A stretch of DNA of 64,000 nt, from the NCBI RefSeq assembly GCF_002270415.1, contig NZ_NNRI01000022.1, positions 558,001-622,000 on the forward strand. The letters run 5' to 3'. Source of the DNA: Mesorhizobium sophorae. GTDB lineage: Bacteria > Pseudomonadota > Alphaproteobacteria > Rhizobiales > Rhizobiaceae. The stretch's first letter is position 1, and every line of letters begins with the position of its first letter. The notes beneath the pieces were generated by a model. It was not told where the DNA came from and did not search any database. It saw only the letters and a list, made by a program, of their open reading frames with translations. Of this stretch, positions 58,802 to 64,000 are shown piece after piece. Both the position numbers and the translations under genes were made by a program.

Positions 58802-60168
58802 GCGAGACCTCATCGCAGCGGGTCGTGATCGTGGGCGCCGGTCCAGCCGGCATAAGGGCCGCTGCGGCGCTGGTCGAGGCCGGACTTCACCCGGTGGTGA
58901 TCGACGAAGGGCATTGCGCGGGCGGGCAGATCTATCGCCGCCCCCCTGCCGGCTTTACCCGCACGGCAGAGCAGCTCTACGGGCCGGAAGCGCCGAAGGC
59001 GCGCGCGCTGCATATGCTCTTCGATCGGCTGGCCAAGGAAGGGCGGCTCACCCATTGCGCGGCGAGTTCGGTCATCGCAGCGCAGGAGGGTCGGCTGCAC
59101 GTGCTGGGGGAAGGCCGCGTGCAGATGATCGGCTATGACCGCCTGATCCTTGCCACCGGCGCATCCGACCGAGTGGCGCCGGTTCCCGGCTGGCAGAATG
59201 CCGGCGTCTATAGCCTTGGCGCGGCGCAGATCGCGCTCAAGGCGCAGGGCGTCGCTCTTGGGCGGCGGATCGTCCTTATGGGATCGGGGCCTCTGCTGAC
59301 GCTGGTCGGCGCCCAACTGGTCAAGGCTGGAGCGGATGTGGCGGCGGTGTTGGACACCTCGCCCTGGCGCCAGCAGATGCGAGGGGCGGTCTGGGGACTT
59401 GCTGCCCGGCCATTGGTTGCGCTGCGCGGCATGGTCCTGCGAGCAAGGCTCGGCGGCCGCTACCATGCGGATGTGACGCTCGAACGGATCGAGGCCGACG
59501 AGCAAGGTGTCGCGGCGATGCGCTGGCGCGACCCCGGCGGCCGGGAGCACCGCACCCCTTGCGACATGATCGGCATGGGCTGGCACCTGCGGGCAGAGAC
59601 GCATCTGGCCGACCTTGTGGGATGCACCTTCACCTATGACGAGCAATGGCGGCAATGGCTGCCAAGGACCGACCAGATGGGTCGTGCCGGCAACGGAGTC
59701 TACCTTGCCGGCGATGGGGTTCGTCTTCTGGGAGCGGATGGCGCGGAGATCGCTGGGCGTCTCGCGGCTGCGGCATGCCTTGCCGATCTCGGAATTCCTG
59801 CGTCCGCCACCGGCGTCGATTTGCGCAAGCTGGCACGGCTCGAGCGCTTTGCCCGCGGCCTGGCTTACGCCTTTCCCTGGCCGGCAGCGATGGCGCGGGC
59901 ACTTCCCGATGAGGCGGTCGTCTGTCGCTGCGAGAACGTGACAGCCGGAGCCGTACGCCAGAGCGTGGATTTCGGCGGCGGCGAGGCCAACAGGGTGAAA
60001 TCGCTATCGCGCGTCGGCATGGGGCGATGCCAGGGGCGCTACTGCCAGTTGGCTGCCGTCGAACTCGTGGCGGCGCAGGCCGGCTGTGCGGCCGACGCTG
60101 TCGGCCGGTTCCGCGGACAGGCGCCTGTCCGGCCGGCGCCTGTCGGTGCCTTCCTCCGGGACGGCTGA
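58798..60168 (+). CDS. FAD/NAD-dependent oxidoreductase with C-terminal BFD-like 2Fe-2S domain (HcnB/OoxA-like)
   Basis: A 456-aa protein: N-terminal FAD loop 'VVIVGAGPAGIRAAAALVEAG', NAD-binding middle part ('RIVLMGSGPLLTLVGAQLVKAG'), and C-terminal 'VCRCENVTAGAVRQSVDFGGG', 'MGRCQGRYC', a BFD-type iron-sulphur binding region. This matches the large subunit of opine oxidase or HcnB. The start is GTG 58798 overlapping the previous stop. Likely works with the 2Fe-2S protein and one DAO-type oxidase. Confidence 0.88.
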   Translation: MSETSSQRVVIVGAGPAGIRAAAALVEAGLHPVVIDEGHCAGGQIYRRPPAGFTRTAEQLYGPEAPKARALHMLFDRLAKEGRLTHCAASSVIAAQEGRLHVLGEGRVQMIGYDRLILATGASDRVAPVPGWQNAGVYSLGAAQIALKAQGVALGRRIVLMGSGPLLTLVGAQLVKAGADVAAVLDTSPWRQQMRGAVWGLAARPLVALRGMVLRARLGGRYHADVTLERIEADEQGVAAMRWRDPGGREHRTPCDMIGMGWHLRAETHLADLVGCTFTYDEQWRQWLPRTDQMGRAGNGVYLAGDGVRLLGADGAEIAGRLAAAACLADLGIPASATGVDLRKLARLERFARGLAYAFPWPAAMARALPDEAVVCRCENVTAGAVRQSVDFGGGEANRVKSLSRVGMGRCQGRYCQLAAVELVAAQAGCAADAVGRFRGQAPVRPAPVGAFLRDG

Positions 60169-60209
60169 TGCAATTCCGGAGTCCACACCAGGAAGACATG
60201 GATCACGTC

Positions 60210-61535
60210 TCAGAAATCGGCGACCTTCCCCCAGGCTGAAGCGTCGAAGCGCCGGGGATCATAGGAATTCGGATCGACGATCGGTTCCGACCCGGTCACC
60301 AGATCGGCGACGAGGTGACCGGCGCCCGGGCCGATGCCGAAGCCGTGTCCCGAAAATCCGGCAGCCAGGAAGAAGCCCGGCACCGTTTGGATCTCGCCGA
60401 TGGCGGGCACGCCGTCCGGCGTGCTGTCGATGTAACCGGCCCAGGCCGCGCTGATCCTGGTCTTTCTGAGGTCGGGCAGGAGTTCGAGCGCCCGGGCATG
60501 GGTCAGGCGGATGGTCGCCTGATCCGGGGCCGGATCGAGGATGCGCATCCGCTCCATCGGTGTCGGTTGGTCGAGCCGCCAGCAACCGAGCGTTTCGTGG
60601 CCCGAGCGCATGCCCTGCAGACCGCCGGGTGCGAGGCTGCGCCAGCGCTTCAAGAACATGGGCAGGAACTGCGGCGAGAAGCGCAACTGCTGCGGCGTCA
60701 CGTCCACCCGGCCGCGGCCGCTTATGGCGAGTGTGTAGCCGCCGTCGCCGCGACGCGTGGCCGAGATCCTTGCCGTGTGCAGCGCATCCGGCAGACCTTC
60801 AGCACCCGGCGAGACGGACAGTATGGAGGAACGGATCGACGCCTGCGGAAAGCGGAAGCCGAACTGCCGGCAAAAAGAGGAGGCCCAGGCACCGCCGGCC
60901 AGGACGGCCAGCTTCGTCCGGATCGCTCCGCTTTCGGTGACCACGCCGCTCAGGCGACCGCCCTCGGTCTCGATACCGCGCGCGGCGCAGCTCTGGTGCA
61001 CGGAGCCCCCCAGTTTGAAAATGGCACGGGCGACCGAGGGCGCGGCGCGCGACGGGTCGGCTGTGCCGTCGGTCGGCGAGAAGACACCGCCCTTCCAGGT
61101 CCGGCCCGTGGCGCGGCCCCGCTCGCTGGCCTCGGCGCCGCCAAGCATGTGCGTGGTGACGCCGGCCGTCCTGGCGAAGTCACGCCAGCGCGCCCAGCCG
61201 GCCAGTTCCGCCTCGTCGTCGCTGAGATAGAGCAGGCCGCAGCGGCGAAAGCCGGTGTCCTCGCCGGTTTCCGCAGCGAAGCAGTCCCACAGATCGAGGC
61301 TTCGGGTTGCCATCGGCAGTTCGCGGGCGTCACGATTCTGCTGGCGGCACCAGCCCCAGTTCCTGGAGGACTGCTCGGCGCCGATGCGTCCCTTTTCGAC
61401 AAGCACGACCTTCATGCCGCGCCTGGCCAGATAGTAGGCCGCGAAGACACCTACGAGGCCGCCGCCGATCACCACCGCGTCCGCGGACTTGGGCAGTTCG
61501 CCGGATGTCTCGATTTGCTGCAGCGGCGCGCGCAT
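60210..61535 (-). CDS. FAD-dependent oxidoreductase, DadA/HcnC-like
   Basis: A 441-aa DAO-family enzyme with 'AVVIGGGLVGVFAAYYLARRGMKVVLVE' near residue 20, 'NWGWCRQQNRD' and a C-terminal 'AAGFSGHGFGIGPGAGHLVADLV'. It is convergent with the FAD/NAD gene (41 bp apart). It may supply the third, amine-oxidising subunit for the opine oxidase-like complex. The ATG at 61535 gives a slightly long N-terminus. Confidence 0.87.
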   Translation of the reverse strand: MRAPLQQIETSGELPKSADAVVIGGGLVGVFAAYYLARRGMKVVLVEKGRIGAEQSSRNWGWCRQQNRDARELPMATRSLDLWDCFAAETGEDTGFRRCGLLYLSDDEAELAGWARWRDFARTAGVTTHMLGGAEASERGRATGRTWKGGVFSPTDGTADPSRAAPSVARAIFKLGGSVHQSCAARGIETEGGRLSGVVTESGAIRTKLAVLAGGAWASSFCRQFGFRFPQASIRSSILSVSPGAEGLPDALHTARISATRRGDGGYTLAISGRGRVDVTPQQLRFSPQFLPMFLKRWRSLAPGGLQGMRSGHETLGCWRLDQPTPMERMRILDPAPDQATIRLTHARALELLPDLRKTRISAAWAGYIDSTPDGVPAIGEIQTVPGFFLAAGFSGHGFGIGPGAGHLVADLVTGSEPIVDPNSYDPRRFDASAWGKVADF

Positions 61536-61761
61536 GGTCCCTCTACGTTTGAAGTGCCAATCCTAGCGCGTTGCGCAGGCAGCCGCTGCCGCAGTTGAGG
61601 CCCAAGCAGAATTTTATTCCGGCAGCCCGGTTGAAATCGGGAGTCGCTGCGTTTCAAAGCGGCATCGCTTGGATGGACAGGCCAGCGGGCTGTGGTAGTG
61701 TCAATGGCTACTAGCAAGGCAGCATTTTGTGCTGTGGCGCGTGCGTTCTGCGGAGACGGCC

Positions 61762-62238
61762 GTGAAACTGGATCGGATCGATATCAAGATCCTCTACGAG
61801 TTGCAGAAGAACGGCCGCATCACCAATGTGGAATTGGCCGATCTGGTGCATCTGTCGCCAAGCCCGTGCCTGATGCGGGTCAAGAAGCTCCAGTCGGAAG
61901 GCTACATCGAAGGCTATTCCGCGCAGGTCAACATCGGCAAGCTCGGCCAGACGCTGACCGTGTTCACCGAAATCACCTTGAAGAACCACCGCCAGGTCGA
62001 CTTCGCCCGCTTTCTCGCCGTGGTGGAGAAGATCGACCAGGTCATCGAATGCCATCTTGTGTCTGGCGGCTACGACTATTTGATGAAATTCGTGACCGCC
62101 GGCATCGGTGAGTACCAGACGATCATGGAGCGGCTGACCGACATGGACATCGGCATCGACAAGTATTTCAGCTTCGTGGTGCTCAAGTCTCCCATCGTCA
62201 AGGCGCACATGCCGCTGCCCAGCCTGTTTCCCAGATGA
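61762..62238 (+). CDS. Lrp/AsnC-family transcriptional regulator
   Basis: A 158-aa protein with an AsnC-type helix-turn-helix ('IDIKILYELQKNGRITNVELADLVHLSPSPCLMRVKKL' in part) and RAM domain ('VIECHLVSGGYDYLMKF'). GTG 61762 is preceded by GGAGACGGCC; a longer start at 61729 is less natural. It is divergent from the DadA-like gene (226 bp apart), its probable target. Confidence 0.88.
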   Translation: MKLDRIDIKILYELQKNGRITNVELADLVHLSPSPCLMRVKKLQSEGYIEGYSAQVNIGKLGQTLTVFTEITLKNHRQVDFARFLAVVEKIDQVIECHLVSGGYDYLMKFVTAGIGEYQTIMERLTDMDIGIDKYFSFVVLKSPIVKAHMPLPSLFPR

Positions 62239-62279
62239 GGCGGCTGCTTCCTGAAACGGGGGCCCTTTTTTCGATGTAG

Positions 62280-63935
62280 TCAGCGGTGGCCGTACTGGCT
62301 GACGAGCTCGGGGTCGCGGACGAGGCCGTCCAGCCAGGTCGGGTCAAGCTTCGGCACCGAGGAGAACAGAAGCTTGGAATAGGGGTGGGTGGGAGCCGTC
62401 AGCTTGTCTGGCGTGATCTGCTCCACCCGTTCCCCGTTGTACATGACCATGATCTCGTCGCAGATGGCCTCGACGACGGAGAGGTCGTGGCTGATGAAGA
62501 TGTAGGAGAGTCCCAGCTCGCGCTGCAGCTCCTTGAGCAGCTCGATCACGGCAGACGCCACCACCGTGTCGAGGGCCGAGGTGATTTCGTCGCAGATGAT
62601 CAGCTTGGGGTTGGCCGCCAGCGCGCGTGCGAAATTCACGCGCTGCTTCTGGCCGCCAGAGAGCTCCGATGGGTGACGGTAGCGCAAGCCCCTTGGCAAG
62701 CGCACCATGTCGAGCAGCTCGTCGACGCGCTTCGCGCGCGCCTGCCTGTCGAGCCGGTGATAGAAGGCCAGCGGACGAGAGATGATGTCTTCCACCGGCT
62801 TGGCCGGATTAAGCGCGGTATCGGCATACTGGAACACGATCTGCATCTCGCGCAGCTGGTCCTGACTGCGTTTCCTGGCGGCGCGCTGCAGGTCCTTGCC
62901 GTCGAAGACGATGTCGCCGGTCGCAGCAGGATGGATGCCTGCGATAACGCGCGCCAGGGTCGATTTTCCGCAGCCGGATTCGCCGATGACGCCGAGATTG
63001 CGCCCCTTCTCGACGACCAGGCTGACGGAATCGACCGCGCGGATGAGTGGCAGTCCGTCATCCCGAACCGGGCCGTAGCCGGCCGTCACATTGTCGATAC
63101 GAAGCAGCTGCTTGGTCGCGGCATCTGCGTCCGCATGTGCTTGCCGCGGCTTCGGTTCGAAAGCGGCCAGCAGTTCGCGCGTATAGGGATGCTGGGCAGC
63201 CGAAAGGATTGCCGCGGTAGTGCCGGTCTCCTGCACTTCGCCGCCCTTCAGCACCACGATGCGGTCGGCGATCTGGGCGACGACCGCGAGGTCATGGGAA
63301 ACATAGACACCCGCCACGCCGCCCGCCCGCATGACCGACTTGAATGCCTTCAGCACGTCGATCTGCGTCGTCACGTCGAGTGCCGTCGTCGGCTCGTCGA
63401 AGATGACCAGCTTGGGATCGCTGATGAGCGCCATGGCCGCCGACAGCCGCTGCAACTGCCCGCCCGAAACCTGGTGCGGATAACGGGTACCGATCCCTTC
63501 CGGGTCGGGCAGCGACAAGGCCCTGAACAGCTCGACCGCGCGCTGCCGCGCCTGTTCGGGCGGCATCAGCTTGTGGATCCGCGTGACCTCGATGACCTGC
63601 TCCATGATTGTGGAGGAGGGGTTGAACGAGGCGGCTGCGCTTTGCGGGACATAGGCGATGTCGGTGCCGCGCAGCCTGGCGCGTTCCTTTTCGGAAAGGG
63701 TAGCCATGTTCTTGCCGCCAACATTGATCTCGCCGCTGGTGATCCGGCAGCCGGGCCGCGCATAGCCCATCAGCGAGAGCGCCACCGTGGTCTTGCCGGA
63801 GCCGCTTTCTCCGATCAGGGCGACGATCTCGCCGTCGGCGATGTCGAGGCTGACGCCCTTGATGATTTCGACAAGTCGTCCGGAGTCGGTTTTCGCCTCG
63901 ATCCGCAGGTTCCTGACCTCGACGAGATTGCTCAT
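62280..63935 (-). CDS. Peptide/nickel-type ABC transporter, two fused ATPase domains (DppD-DppF)
   Basis: A 551-aa fusion of two ATPases. First half: Walker A 'GESGSGKTT', signature 'VSGGQLQRLS', Walker B 'LVIFDEPTTALD'. Second half: 'GESGCGKST', 'LSGGQKQRVN', 'LIICDEITSALD'. In the second Walker B the usual 'DEP' reads 'DEI'. It would energise both halves of an oligopeptide- or opine-type importer. Its ATG overlaps the stop of the upstream permease gene by three bases. Confidence 0.93.
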   Translation of the reverse strand: MSNLVEVRNLRIEAKTDSGRLVEIIKGVSLDIADGEIVALIGESGSGKTTVALSLMGYARPGCRITSGEINVGGKNMATLSEKERARLRGTDIAYVPQSAAASFNPSSTIMEQVIEVTRIHKLMPPEQARQRAVELFRALSLPDPEGIGTRYPHQVSGGQLQRLSAAMALISDPKLVIFDEPTTALDVTTQIDVLKAFKSVMRAGGVAGVYVSHDLAVVAQIADRIVVLKGGEVQETGTTAAILSAAQHPYTRELLAAFEPKPRQAHADADAATKQLLRIDNVTAGYGPVRDDGLPLIRAVDSVSLVVEKGRNLGVIGESGCGKSTLARVIAGIHPAATGDIVFDGKDLQRAARKRSQDQLREMQIVFQYADTALNPAKPVEDIISRPLAFYHRLDRQARAKRVDELLDMVRLPRGLRYRHPSELSGGQKQRVNFARALAANPKLIICDEITSALDTVVASAVIELLKELQRELGLSYIFISHDLSVVEAICDEIMVMYNGERVEQITPDKLTAPTHPYSKLLFSSVPKLDPTWLDGLVRDPELVSQYGHR

Positions 63936-64000
63936 GCGTCCCGGTCCCTGATCTTCTGCGGCAGGTTGTCGATCAGCAGGTTGACGCTGATGGTGAGGCT
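63932..64000 (-). CDS. ABC transporter permease, C-terminal end only
   Basis: Only the last 22 codons lie in the window (SLTISVNLLIDNLPQKIRDRDA), enough to match the end of a DppC-type permease. It precedes and overlaps the fused ATPase gene, as in Dpp/Opp operons. Confidence 0.7.
   Translation of the reverse strand, partial: SLTISVNLLIDNLPQKIRDRDA

Overview
The window looks like chromosomal DNA of a high-GC alphaproteobacterium, most likely a Mesorhizobium-like member of the Rhizobiales. The evidence is the style of the genes: UgpC/MalG-type sugar ABC operons, a BKACE enzyme, a YcgN protein, a DUF3102 protein, a MOBQ relaxase and Lrp/LysR pairs. This assignment is inference from protein style, not a database match.

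Positions 1-25,800 are ordinary chromosome. They hold a MocR-like protein cut by the left edge, an MFS carrier, and an Lrp regulator divergent from the amino-acid exporter pair azlC-azlD. Next comes an amino-sugar locus: a minus-strand operon of binding protein, two permeases, a BKACE enzyme and an ATPase, divergent from a plus-strand set of BadF-type kinase, SIS protein and ROK regulator. After that are azoR with a divergent LysR gene, a TetR gene with twin operators in front of a VOC gene, an arginase-family gene, an HtrA-like protease beside a homologue that has lost its catalytic triad, a LuxR-type gene, an SDR, a UPF0114 membrane protein, a very repetitive OmpA-family protein, YcgN, a small repeat-bearing secreted protein and a SIMPL protein.

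Positions 25,968-51,908 are a 25.9-kb integrated mobile element. It sits in the 3' end of a CAT-anticodon tRNA gene and is bounded by a 19-bp direct repeat. It carries a tyrosine integrase next to the tRNA, short repeats at both ends that may be integrase arm sites, a rolling-circle-type Rep gene, and a MOBQ mobilisation region. In that region an oriT-like double hairpin lies between a minus-strand pair (small TraD/MobC-like protein, DotA/TraY-family membrane protein) and a plus-strand set (118-aa protein, relaxase, small protein). No other conjugation genes are visible, so it looks like a mobilisable element that borrows a transfer apparatus. Its cargo is mostly unrecognised: a run of eight small genes, a secreted Asp/Gly-rich protein, a staphylococcal-nuclease/zinc-finger fusion, a divergent pair with an AlbA_2 (Schlafen-like) protein, and, at the right end, a four-gene operon coding a 94-aa protein, a HEPN-like zinc-ribbon protein, an HNH endonuclease and an HExxH protein. 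That operon is the best candidate for an undescribed defence or stress system.

Positions 51,909-64,000 return to chromosome: a catabolic cluster with DAO-type oxidase, LysR, hydantoinase/oxoprolinase HyuA and HyuB, a 2Fe-2S protein and an FAD/NAD protein resembling hydrogen cyanide synthase or opine oxidase subunits, a second DAO-type oxidase, an Lrp regulator, and a peptide-type ABC transporter that runs off the right edge. Together these look able to import and oxidise an amino-acid-derived cyclic amide or opine-like compound.
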